DNA from: Ascarosepion bandense
Lineage: Eukaryota > Mollusca > Cephalopoda > Sepiida > Sepiidae
DNA: 64,000 nt
Direction: 5' to 3'
Assembly: GCA_037127315.1 (NCBI GenBank)
Contig: JBBBDQ010000310.1
Coordinates: 3,684,001 to 3,748,000, forward strand
Shown here: positions 1 through 10,312 of the stretch, one piece after another
Layout: every line of letters begins with the position of its first letter
Numbering within the stretch: position 1 is the stretch's first letter
Program-made: the position numbers and the translations under genes
Notes under the pieces: generated by a model
What the model saw: only the letters and a program-made list of their open reading frames with translations
Database searches by the model: none
What the model was told of the DNA's origin: nothing

Positions 1-82
1 ACTGTCTAAAACGTTCTTCATTTACCAAACTTTCTGGATGGAGAGCAGAATCTGGTATTGGCAGATTCTTTCTTTTTTTTTA

Positions 83-101
83 TCTCTCTCTCTCTCTCTC
101 T
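83..101. repeat. (TC)n microsatellite
   Basis: Short perfect TC dinucleotide run directly after a T-rich stretch. Confidence 0.9.
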
Positions 102-2222
102 GCTGATATCTAACAACAGACATGCTGTCCTTGGGAATCAATGGTGCCAGCTCTGATTGCTCGTTTCACAACTCTCCAGAATTTATTCTCTTTATGCTTG
201 GAATATGATTTGACATATGGTGTTCATTAGCAGCACTTTTATCTCTCTACTGACGGCAATAACTTTTGAAACCTTCATATCTATTCAAATGTTAATTACC
301 CAGTCAAGGCTAAGTGTATGCTGCCAGTTCACAAACAAGTCATGTCATTTGGAAAGAATGCTCATTCTCCTAGACCAAAATGCAGAAATGGAATAGAAGT
401 TAACTTTGCTTTCAAATCTTTAAATAATTCTTCATATAATATGCATAATTCATTCATAAATTGTTGAGACTTGAATAAAGGTTTGAACTTTGACACAAGT
501 CCATATTAATAGTGCAATCTGGGGAATTTCACATTTTCTTTTTTTAGCTAGCTTCTTGATTTTTATTGCTTTTGAATTGTTTAAATTAATCTTCACCAGT
601 GTATATGTATGGCTTGCAGTAGATTCCAGATTCTCCCTCTTTCAAGTTTCATTTTTAAGTTTATATCTTTCTCCTTTGCTTTCCCAAGGGCAGACCACCA
701 AACATTTCTTCTACTTCACCAATAGCTAAATTTTTCTTCTGCTTAACAATCAATTCAAGAAGGGTTGCAACTCATTTTAAATATTTGGATCTGCAGTAAA
801 ATAGTCTCAAGAAAGACTTTGAAATTAAAAAGCACTGAAAAGCACTGGTTACTTTTTGTTGTTTTAATAGTCGAAATAGTATATGCATTGCTTCATTATA
901 TGACAGGTTTATGTGATATATATCGAAAGATCAAGTCTTTGCTCAAACTTTGCTCTGAATTTTTTAAACTTTTAAAGATCAAGAATATTAGCTGAAAATA
1001 TGATACAAAGCAGTAAAGAAGTCAAGAGTAAAAACAAATCTCAAAAGTTAGCAGTTCATTTTAAATCCTCAGATTAAGACTATTATTGTAATCATTGTAC
1101 AGTGGCAATTTTATTATTTGTTATGCACTCTCTGTATTATGATGACAATTCTAGGTTATTCAATGCAGGATTACTGGCATCATGGCTTACAAGATTATCT
1201 ATATATTTTGTATTATCATGTAAAGTCAATAAATGAAGTTTGCTGGAAAACTACAAAGGGTATGATATGAGAAATTAACTCTTATTCTACTACATACAGT
1301 GAAGATTTAATTTGTTTCCTTTTTTTTTAATATAATAAAGGTTTCATTAGAAAAGTAACTTACTGCAGGATATTACTGATTGTTTTACAAGTTAGTCATG
1401 AAATATATATAGCTATATATTAATATATATAGTTAAGAACAAAACACTTTGAAAGGTTTGCAAGACAAGCATTCAAAATGTCAAAAAAATTACTTTAGTA
1501 CAGCTATTGTTTGTTTTATAAGAATGAAAAGTTTAATTTATCCATGTTACCTAAATAGTTGATATTTGTTGGATGGAGCCAAACTTTAATGGGTTGTTAG
1601 CCATTGCATTATGATGGAAAATAAACAATCTACAACACTGTATTTATTCTGTTTCTATTTACTATTATTGGTAACCTAAGAAGTTTATTTTTGTTAAATG
1701 ACACCAGGAACATTTATTTCTAACTGATTTCATTTGAAACTGGCTTTTGGTTGTCAGATGTCATTTTAGTGCATTTTCTTCTTTTCAAAATTAGAATATT
1801 TTCATTTATTGATTCTAACATTGAAAATTGAGGAAAACAAGCAACATTTTCACTGTATTATGGTTTGTTTGTTTAATTGTAAAAATTGAACTCAAAAATC
1901 ATTTGTGCATTTTATGAAGTTTCTGTGAATGTTTTCAAAAATAGTCTGCAATATCTAATGCTTCATGTTTGCTTAGCCTATTTTGATCAAATAAAGATAT
2001 TACTTGAACATAACCAATATTATATGATGTGAGTGATATTCACATATACTCAGAATAGATAAATCATGTATTGATAATCATTTACTCTAATTTGGTTACA
2101 GTAGTCATTTTGATGAATGGCTTCCACATAAAAAATCTAATGGGTTATACTGCCACATATGATTTGTTGACAAAAGTATTTTTTTTTTTTAATAAAGATA
2201 GATAATGTAAAATGGATGCTGG
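102..2222. other. AT-rich DNA without recognisable gene
   Basis: Several short ORFs occur here but none has a recognisable motif or splice-site support. A small TA-rich palindromic patch lies near 1403-1433. Probably CTNNAL1 intron or upstream DNA. Confidence 0.6.
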
Positions 2223-2308
2223 CAAGTTTCTGGCACAATTACTGATAATTCATTTCAGATTGTGAAACAAGTGAAATGAATTATCAGTAATTGTACCAGA
2301 AACTTGTC
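2223..2308. other. near-perfect 35-bp inverted repeat (hairpin)
   Basis: The left arm (2223-2257) and right arm (about 2272-2308) are reverse complements over 35 bp with a single C/A mismatch and a 14-nt loop. Either strand would fold into a long stem-loop of pre-miRNA-like size. The near-perfect pairing is more typical of a recent inverted duplication, a small foldback element or a hairpin siRNA source than of a conserved microRNA. No TIR or coding content is visible. Confidence 0.75.
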
Positions 2309-3265
2309 TTTATCCAAATGAAGTGATGTTGGTCTAATTAAAATTGTTCCCTAATATGAGCTCCTCATAGAAAAAATGAATATTAAGTCAGAATAATGCT
2401 AGATTATATATTTGGAAACCAAACAAAAATATTGTTCCAATTTTTCTGGGAAATTTTCTGTATTCAGCAGGCATTGAACCATCATATTACAATTTATTTA
2501 TTTTCCATTTCCCTGGAAAAGCTCTTAAAGCAGTTCTTTGCTGAATAGGATAAAGAATTCCGGGAATATGGAACTATAATTTTGACTCATAGTTGTTAGA
2601 AGATAATGAAACAAAATATTAAATATGTTGTTTAATAAAGTTAATGTCCTAAAATAAATCTTATTTTCCTTTAATAAACTGAAATATTTTTGGTTAATTC
2701 AATAAATCAGTCAAAGAAAAAGAAACCTAATGCTTTAAAATAAAATAAATTATTTCTGTAAATATTTTTTTAATTTAATCTTAAAGTTGATAAACAAAGG
2801 ATATAATTGTTAAGAATTGGATCTTATATTTGTAATTCATAGATTTCATTCCCATAAATAATATGCATTCCTTCTAAGAAATATATACCATATTTAATGG
2901 CATATATCTGACCCTGAGTCTCATACAATGAACATGAAGCTTGAGATAAAGCTTAATATCCACAAGTCTATTCCAGTTGTGTACAGGTGAGGCTCTAAAA
3001 ATTCCTCAATTTTATTTTTACAGTGTCTTCACTATAAGACATAAAAATAGTTTTTTTTTTTTGTTTTTTGAGGGGTGGGGGGTTGTGCGTATAAAACAAA
3101 TCTACTTACCACAAAAAAAAAATGATAAATATTATTTTGCAGTGGCTTGTTATTAGGTCTCTATCATTTGTTTCATGGAAGTGATGACATTCAATAAGGA
3201 AAACTGCTAAAATGCTGTGGTTACTGGAGCCAATTTGGCAACCCAGTGAAGGTTATCAAAGTGTT
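2309..3265. other. AT-rich DNA without recognisable gene
   Basis: Contains homopolymer runs, including a T run near 3049-3062 followed by a G-rich patch, but no coding or splice signal that I can support. Confidence 0.6.
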
Positions 3266-3268
3266 TTT

Positions 3269-3316
3269 ATATATATATATATGTATAATGATGTGAATGA
3301 ATATATATATATATAT
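3269..3316. repeat. (TA)n runs at the 3' edge of PLE 1
   Basis: Two short TA runs (3269-3282 and 3301-3316) separated by a mixed spacer. They form the low-coordinate boundary of the PLE-related sequence. Confidence 0.85.
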
Positions 3317-3424
3317 GAGAGTGCACATATGTATAGTATTGTTATTCAGGTGTTAATAAAATGTGCTCAATGTATGAACAGAGCTGTATTATATGTATTA
3401 ATAAATATACATATTATCCTACGT

Positions 3425-3485
3425 CTGTGGCACGACTCAGTTTCATGCGTTATGCAATCAGCAGGTGCATATTTCGAACTGACAG
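3425..3485 (-). ncRNA. hammerhead ribozyme remnant (type I, PLE-associated)
   Basis: On the minus strand: stem I GCAC, box 1 CTGCTGA (canonical CTGATGA with one change), stem II TTGC-ATAAC-GCAT, box 2 GAAA, a minimal 2-bp stem III closed by a TGA loop (GAAAC-TGA-GTC), the GTC cleavage triplet, then GTGC pairing back with GCAC. A distal CTGT/ACAG pairing extends stem I across an internal loop. This short-stem-III type I layout is the one described for Penelope-like elements, and the orientation matches PLE 1. The A-to-C change in box 1 and a T-T mismatch at the base of stem II suggest weak or no activity. Confidence 0.7.
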
Positions 3486-3889
3486 CTTAATAGATTTGAA
3501 TTTAATATCACTCGATGTTCATGGGAATTAAATTTTATAAAGCTAAAAAGTTTAATAACAATATTAAAAATTTATATATTCTAAGGTTACATGTAGATAA
3601 AAATTTACAATTAAGATATAAACTAAAAATATTAAAAATAAAATGCAGGGAGAAGAAATCAAAGGGCGTAAATCATAAAACATGAAAATTTAAATATTCA
3701 AATAGTACATGTAGATACAAAATTAAAATTTTTAAATAAAAATAAGTTAAGAATTAAAAAGTAAAATATAGAATTATAGTTAAAAATTAAACAATGTAGG
3801 AAGCAAAAATTAAATGGGTTTAATTCATAATTGTTAATAATATTGCGAGGGAAAGAAAGAAAGAAGGCAAACAGAGGAATCTATATCAA

Positions 3890-5340
3890 TCTGGGTCTAA
3901 GAATTTAAGTAAATATTTTTTCTATGACAGCATGTGGTCATTAAATCACTTTTTTTATTAATCAAATTACGATTATTGATATGGTTGAAGATGACAAGTT
4001 TTTCTAAAAAAATTTTTTTTACATTTATCTCCTTTTCCATAAGCTGTGGATTTAGATATGATATTCCAGGTAATAATTGGATTCTTGTTGTTTTTTAATT
4101 TCTAATAATATATGGATAAAGCATTATTTTTGCTGTATTTACTGGTGTTTAAAGACAACATGTGATTGTTAAATCTTATCTTCCACCTGTTAGAAGTGCT
4201 TCCAAAGTAAAATTTAACATCATTATCATCTGAATAAATTCGAGCTCTATAAACAATACTTTCAGACATACATTGACCATTCAATGGGCAGCTTTTGTTT
4301 TTTTGGCAGTTGCAATTATTTTTAGAAGGGTCATTGTTGTTGTTAGTTGGGTGATGAGTGTTGTTTATATGGGCCAAATATTTATTTGATATCATGGTAT
4401 TTTATTGTGAAATTCATCTGTTTTTAATGCAACTATAACTGACTTTAACATTATTATTGTTGAATGTTTTTTAGTGTGGATGAATAGTAGAAATGTTTGT
4501 GAAATAATTTAAGGAAGAGTTTACCAGTGTTAGTTTGGATGTTACAACTTAAGGGTGGGTTAAACCAAATTGTTACGTTTACATGATTTCTGCCTATTTC
4601 TGCCTAACTTGTTTTTAATGGAGTATTAATGTATTTAATTTTAGAATTGTCAAAAATTTTCTTATTGCTAGAGTTGGTACTTAAACAAAATTAGATGGAT
4701 TTGTATAGGTTGTTGGTGATTCTCTGGGGTTGATTTGATTCCTTGTTGATATATGTATGGTTTTGTGAAAACCTTTTGCTCCGGTTGAAAGAAATATCTA
4801 AGAAATGTATGACTTTAGCATTAGTTATGATGATCGTGTTCAGATTGTGATTTTTGAAAAATTTTATCAGATCCTTTCTGAGATTATCTGTTTTTTGTGG
4901 ATTAGTTTTGCAGAGGATTATCAATCCGTTGTCTCAGTAGAGTCCAATGTTACATAAATCAAAGATGTGCCTAAGATTCCAGAGCGAAAAGAGCCATACT
5001 AAGTTGCAGTTCTCTGCAGGATCATACTTATTTGGTCCACAGGCATCGTAAAATAAAATAGATTTCTGGGCCTGTTTGATGATGATGTCTTGGTCACTGA
5101 TGGGGCAGTAATTTTTAGCCAAATTAAAAGTTAAAAGTTTTTCAGATATAGATGGATAGAAGTCACAAATATCAAACTGGATGAAAGTGCAATTCATTTT
5201 ATTTTTGTGAATCAATCAATTGTCTCGGTGTGTTCTTCAAGTGGTTCATGCTTAAGACATTCTTAGTAAATTTGGAAGCTCTTTCAATGCTAATTTTGCT
5301 AATTTTACCTATCTAGTTTTTTGAAGGGTTTAATAATCTG
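3890..5340 (-). pseudogene. PLE 1 reverse transcriptase-GIY-YIG remnant
   Basis: Would encode an RNA-dependent DNA polymerase fused to a GIY-YIG nuclease that primes retrotransposition. Near 5215-4934 it reads FDICDFYPSISEKLL, the RT palm segment typical of PLEs. The catalytic box near 4935-4915 is changed to GLY-stop-DNG from the expected Y-x-DD-type box, so it is inactive. Positions 4924-4691 carry the LDISF thumb-side segment. A conserved IWFNPPLS block lies near 4570-4540. A CNC-x5-CPLNGQC knuckle and a GIY-YIG-like block (FYFGSTSNRWKIRF) occupy 4330-4165, and the tail continues in another frame near 4100-3980. Multiple stops and frame changes are present. Confidence 0.8.
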
Positions 5341-5469
5341 TATTGTGGGTTGTTTATAAAATTTTGTTTGTGGTCTTAGATTGTGATGAATGCCTGTTGC
5401 TTATGTAAAATTGATTGGATAACACATAAAACTCCAAATTGTGCCATAGATGTAAGCTAATATGCCTAT

Positions 5470-5495
5470 TATATATATATATATATATATATATA
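5470..5495. repeat. (TA)n array at 5' edge of PLE 1
   Basis: Perfect TA array that abuts the truncated upstream (high-coordinate) end of the minus-strand PLE. Confidence 0.9.
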
Positions 5496-7197
5496 ATGTG
5501 GATAGTCATAATTTGAAATTCTTTTTCATTTCCTGTTGACCTGTCAACATCCATTCTGAACTTTATCATTGAATAAGAGGTAAAAAGTCCCCCCCACAAA
5601 AAAAAATAACTTTGGAATTATTCTTGGTATTAAATTAAACTCTAAAAGTAAAATACTAAAAAAAAAAAAGAAAATGGATTAAAAAAACTACAAAGAAACA
5701 TGCATAAGCTAAAATTTTGAAACCTAATGAAAAAGATGGTTTAGTCATTTTTATTTGTAACTCTTTTATCTTTTTCAGAAAGAAATTAAATGATTCCTCA
5801 CTACATTTAAAAGTGGCTAGCAGCTACTAAGCAACTTTATGATTCTGTATTTCTAGTTAGATGTTAATGTACTCATTTTATCTTGAATGAAAAACAGCTC
5901 CACCCTTTGCAGATAGCAGAGCTGAGCTTCTATCAGCAGATGACATAACCAAGAACTGAGTGTATATGATTTCATACAGTTGTGGCATGGAATATAAAGG
6001 AGAGATTGACCATTCTCTGATAATAAGGTGAAAAGAATACTTAAATCATGATATCAGCAGAATTAGCTAATAGTATTAACACGAATAGTCTATGGCACTA
6101 TTTAAATAGACTGGTCCATTCAGAAAAAATAGGGAAACATTTTCTGGGGAATAATTTTTGTAGATTAGCATTCTTTAGACCTACCCCAAGTCGTGACATT
6201 TCTCAGATTATTTTATTGAATTAGAAGTAGGGTTCTGTTCAAAAGATTGATATGTCAAATCAGTCCCTGATTTTTTAAGAGTTATCTACACTTATTTTTT
6301 TATATGTAAATATTGTGCCTTAAAAATGTGCTATGATATCTGCATATTTTTTATGCTTTTGTTAATTTATATAATCTGTTTGTTGATATTTTCTTAAAAA
6401 AAAACTCAAAAAAATGCATTTGACTTAAAAAATATATTGAAAGAAAACATAAAAATGTATAAATTTGTTTTTATATAAAAGAAAATTTTTGTAAAAAAAA
6501 CAAAAAGAATTTTTTTTCATATGCACAATGTAGATATTAGTGGCATAAACATAATTTCAAACTTGACATTTATAAACAAGCAGTTAAATTCCAATAATGC
6601 TAAAAATCAGGAAGTGATTTTACACTGTATTGGTTTTAAATGTTTTTTATTCTTTCAAAAAAATCTAAAGAATGCCAATATACAAAAGTTATTCCTGGGA
6701 AATTTTTTCCTATTTTTTATGAGTGAACAAGTCTATTTAAACAACACCCAGTCTACCCCTGTAGATTACATGAAGTGTTTGGTTCAAAATTCAGAGATAT
6801 CCAAATATGACATGTATTTTAAAATGTATTTTATACATTTTTAAATTATCTAAAATAACCTATTAAAGCAATAAGATCTTTTTAAAATTCCGTTTGTGGT
6901 ATAAATAGGGGGCATTTATTTTTGTTGGAATCAGATGCTAGTTTGTTTTTTGTTTTTGTTTTTTAACTTGTACTGTAATTAAATCTAGCTCTATGAATTT
7001 AGCTTGCTAGTCTTACACTGACTGCATTCTCTGGCTCCTAACAAATTACAGAGAAATATATAACAGTATGGTTCAAGGTCATGAAATATTTTATTTGCAA
7101 ACAACTTCTCACTTATATTTCAAAGTGGCTATATTGTGACTGTATCTTTCCAGATTAAAAAAAAATGGAATTTTACTATAGATTTTGTATTATTGAG
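5496..7197. other. AT-rich DNA without recognisable gene
   Basis: A 107-codon ORF at 6521-6844 has low-complexity composition and no recognisable domain. I see no splice-bounded exon. Confidence 0.55.
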
Positions 7198-7382
7198 TTA
7201 AAGGGAGATAACTAAAATACTCAGAAGTGGCATAACTCATGGAACAAGAACAATCTACCCCACTGATCAAAATAAAGGTTTTGGTTGGAAATCTAAAGAA
7301 GATTGGAATGTACAATAACTGAAACGTCTTAAATATGGCAATTAAAATGAGGACAACAGTCCTAAAAATGTAAATAATGTTA
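7198..7382 (+). repeat. SINE-tail family C, copy 1
   Basis: Shares an ordered set of blocks with copies at 42172-42345, 58425-58738 (minus) and 58742-58925: GAGTTAAAGGGAGATAACT, a 'GGCATAACTCATG' block, AATAAAGGTTT, an 'AGATTGGAATGTACAA' block and a terminal GAGGACAACAGTCC...AATGTAAATA block. No ORF. Probably the body and tail of a short interspersed element; the tRNA-like head is not seen in this copy. Confidence 0.65.
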
Positions 7383-7399
7383 TATTGCGTCTAAATGTG

Positions 7400-7745
7400 T
7401 GTTGTGGTGCAGTGGATATCGGCTTTGAAAGAGAAATCTGTGAGCCAAGTTCGCATTCCAGTTTAGTACCCTGCATTCACTTCAGCACTGGTACCCTTGG
7501 GAAAGGTATTAATCCGTCACTTTCCTCCAGTTATGGGTTAAATAACAGGATGGAGCCTGGAGGCAACCCATCTAGTGTTGGTATCACAATAAAAGAAATA
7601 CCCTTGGTAGCCCTGGCAAAGCATCAAGTATTCAGCTATTTGACAAGATTATGAATTTCACTGCAAACTGCACCAGGGTTCCAAATGCACAGGGAATACT
7701 GGAGGGTTGTAGTGAGTTCTATCTCGGCCAAGACCGTAAGACAAC
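7400..7745 (+). repeat. tRNA-derived SINE family B, copy 1
   Basis: The head GTTGTGGTGCAGTGGATAT resembles a Pol III A box, and a decayed B-box-like region follows about 45 bp later. The body shared with 9678-9985 and 57005-57250 includes GCATTCACTT, CCCTTGGGAAAGG and TATGGGTTAAATAACAGGA. The copy is diverged and its far 3' part (7560-7745) is not clearly shared. Confidence 0.7.
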
Positions 7746-8468
7746 GACAAAATGTCATGATAAGATGTTAATAGAGTATCGAGCATAGCATTTTCATTTG
7801 TCCGTTTTTGTGTATTTATTTTCTTTTATTGTTTTAACAAAATAAATAAAATATAGAACACTTGTGGCATAAAATCTAGAATCAACCCAAATCTCTCATT
7901 TTGTATCACATTTCATTTTTAGACTTTATATACCCTTGACCAAGTAAAATAGAAAGGAAACTTAAAGTGAATGCCTATATGAAGATTTGACGGAATCTAC
8001 TTATAGCAATCATCTGGAGCCATATTGATATAGTTCCAATATGGGGAGGAAAGCTTAGTGTTGAAATTGTTCATGATGCACAAAGAAATATTAGCAAATA
8101 TATTTATCTACCTATCTATCTCTCTATTTTTTTTTACATAGTAAATATCCCAAGATATCATTTGGATATGTGTATTAATACAATAAATATTTCTGGTAGC
8201 CCCCCAAAAATGGCGTAATGCTTATTTTAGAATGTTTTAACACTCAAACTTTATTGGGCATTGAAAATCATAAGTACTATATAGTTTTATATGAACATAC
8301 TTATATATTTGCACAGCAATGTATAAATCTTACTATGTGGTTTCTTACATAGAAATATTTGAATATTTGATTATTTTTGTCTTTGTTTTTTTTTTCATTG
8401 ATAAGATAATAATACATGTAAGTTTCTGTGGGGCTGAAGTTATATATACACACACATGTAAAATTGTA
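7746..8468. other. AT-rich DNA without recognisable gene
   Basis: No supported coding or repeat structure. The ORFs on both strands between 8301 and 8584 overlap one another and lack motifs. Confidence 0.5.
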
Positions 8469-8510
8469 CAAGGGGATGCTGAAAAATCTTCCACCCAACC
8501 AGGTAAGGAT
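8469..8510 (+). repeat. mariner-like terminal motif (weak)
   Basis: ACAAGGGGATGCTGAAAAAT resembles the motif at 18549 (AAGGGGTGCTGAAAAGTTTT). Such 'GGGGTGCTGAAAAG' ends are typical of mariner-type TIRs in many invertebrates. No second TIR or transposase was found. Confidence 0.35.
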
Positions 8511-8624
8511 AAAAAAAATTGATGCTTGATCATATCAGCTGGCCATCTTTTGTGAAATAATTTGGGCTGAGATTGTTTCAACATCCAACTGTAAAATTCA
8601 AATCCAAATTATATACAAGGTAAG

Positions 8625-8627
<3 letters not shown>

Positions 8628-8659
<32 letters not shown>
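8628..8659. repeat. (TA)n microsatellite
   Basis: Perfect TA array of about 32 bp. Confidence 0.95.
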
Positions 8660-8663
<4 letters not shown>

Positions 8664-9677
8664 CACAGTTATTGGTCAGTCAAATTCAACCAGTAAACAG
8701 TTGTGTTAAAACGTGCTCAGTATACATTTAAAGACAAAATAAACGATAAATTTTTAACATGCGGAGATTTTAAATATCAAAATTAGGAAGATCAGGCATT
8801 ATAGACTAACTGATTTTCGAATGTTTTATTTTTTAATGCATGACAGGAAATTTAAAACAAGTAGAGGAGTAAATTGAGTAACAAAATAGTATTGGAGGAG
8901 GAGTAAATAGATTATACATAATTTCATCCGGGTTTGTATGAACCCAAAATGTACTTTCTAATGTGTATACATTCAGTTATGATTTCAAAACTTTTCTGTA
9001 GTAACAATTTTTTTTGTTCTAGAAATGTTATTATACTTAATTTTTCCTCTTGGCACAATCTACAGATATCACTATTGCTGTATTTTGTTTCTACCATCAT
9101 CAAATGACTTTAGGCAATATAAAATACAAAAACAGCACTGCTCACACTAAATATTTCTGGCAATTAAAGAATTTTCTTACCATCACCTGTGATATTATGG
9201 CTAGAGCCAAATGAAAAAAGAAATGGATATAAATTATTTCTTTTGAAAAATGATTTATCTTATAACACTTAAATAACTCTAGCTTATTAAACAAGAACTA
9301 GGCAAGATGTCTTTAAATAAATAAATAAAAACTCAGTACCAGGTTTAAAAACAAGTTATACTAAAATACAACTAATTATTTCATTCCCATTATGATTACA
9401 GAATTTGGTATATAATATATCTAATTACTGGAATGAATAAAAGATTTGATGTATTTATATAATAAAACTTGTCTGTGATTTCTTGTATAGTTTTGCTTTT
9501 TAAAAATCTTTTGTTGTCACTACATTTATGTTTTAACAAATAAATTTTATTACAGAAGATTCAATCTTTGGTTTTTATCAATATCTGAATTCTTTTTGCA
9601 AGTACTGAGCAGCCTTAAAGGTATAAACTTTGTGCCTAACCACTAGAATTTGATTGTAATCATCTACTAAAACAATG
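8660..9677. other. AT-rich DNA without recognisable gene
   Basis: Nothing supported. The 60-codon minus ORF at 9578-9760 overlaps the SINE that follows. Confidence 0.55.
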
Positions 9678-9985
9678 GATGCGCATTGTGGTGCAGTGGA
9701 TATTGGCTGAGAACGGTAAATCAGGGAACTGAGTTTGAATCTCAGTGGAGTTTCTTGCATTCACTTACATGCAAATACCCTTGGGAAAGGTATTAATCCT
9801 TCTTCTCTCCATTTATGAGTTAAATAACAGGACAGATTGGGTTCTATAGCCTTGGCTGGCAACCAGTCTACTGCATAAAGTAATAGCAACCTACTGCGGG
9901 ATAATCTTTTGCCCAGTCAGTTATCTCTTTCATGATCACCTAAGCATGTATTTCGTATGGCACTTAACTGACTGACTAAAAAAAT
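9678..9985 (+). repeat. tRNA-derived SINE family B, copy 2
   Basis: The best-preserved head of the family. The A-box region is GTGGTGCAGTGGATATTGG and the B-box region is GAGTTTGAATCTCA about 50 bp further, spaced as in a tRNA. The body contains GCATTCACTT, CCCTTGGGAAAGGTATTAAT, GAGTTAAATAACAGGA and GATTGGGTTCTATA, then a block on lookup for GGCAACCAGTCTACTGCA that copy 3 also has. Ends near the TTAACTGACTGACTAAA segment. Confidence 0.75.
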
Positions 9986-10271
9986 AGTATGTACTTAAAA
10001 CTTGTTTCTGATAAACACTACATAGTTATTGATTTGAAGCTAGTATGCAAATCAAACCCAACAAACAATATGTACTCTAAAACCTGAAAAGACTCAAGCT
10101 GCTTGTTTTGCTAATGTGGAGGATTATAGCAAATAGATATTCTCTAATCAAGCATGATGAAACATAAGCTTAAGTTTACTGGATTGAGTTAGACTACAAA
10201 TAACATATTATTACTCTCTTTCTCATTCTGTATCATTTTCATATGTGCGCACACACACATTTATCTACCTC

Positions 10272-10274
<3 letters not shown>

Positions 10275-10310
<36 letters not shown>
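10275..10310. repeat. (TA)n array at 5' edge of PLE 2
   Basis: Perfect TA array of about 36 bp. The open PLE reading frame begins immediately after it. Confidence 0.95.

Positions 10311-10312
<2 letters not shown>

Larger units (their letters stand above)
3266..5495 (-). mobile_element. Penelope-like element 1 (degraded, 5'-truncated)
   Basis: A minus-strand relic of a Penelope-like retroelement. Reading down the minus strand there is a (TA)n array (5470-5495), reverse transcriptase motifs (to about 4700), a Cys-rich knuckle and GIY-YIG endonuclease (4395-4100), a 3' untranslated part, a hammerhead ribozyme remnant (3485-3425), and about 150 bp ending in two (TA)n runs (3269-3282 and 3301-3316). 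The GIY-YIG domain lies C-terminal, as in canonical PLEs. The 5' part of the RT is missing. Stops and shifts throughout show that it is dead. Confidence 0.8.

Noticed and set aside
490..995. Two plus-strand ORFs (79 and 76 codons)
   Set aside because: Hydrophobic, low-information translations in AT-rich DNA with no motif, splice-site or repeat support.
6521..6844. 107-codon plus-strand ORF
   Set aside because: Asn/Phe/Lys-rich random-looking sequence, no homology recognised, no splice context.
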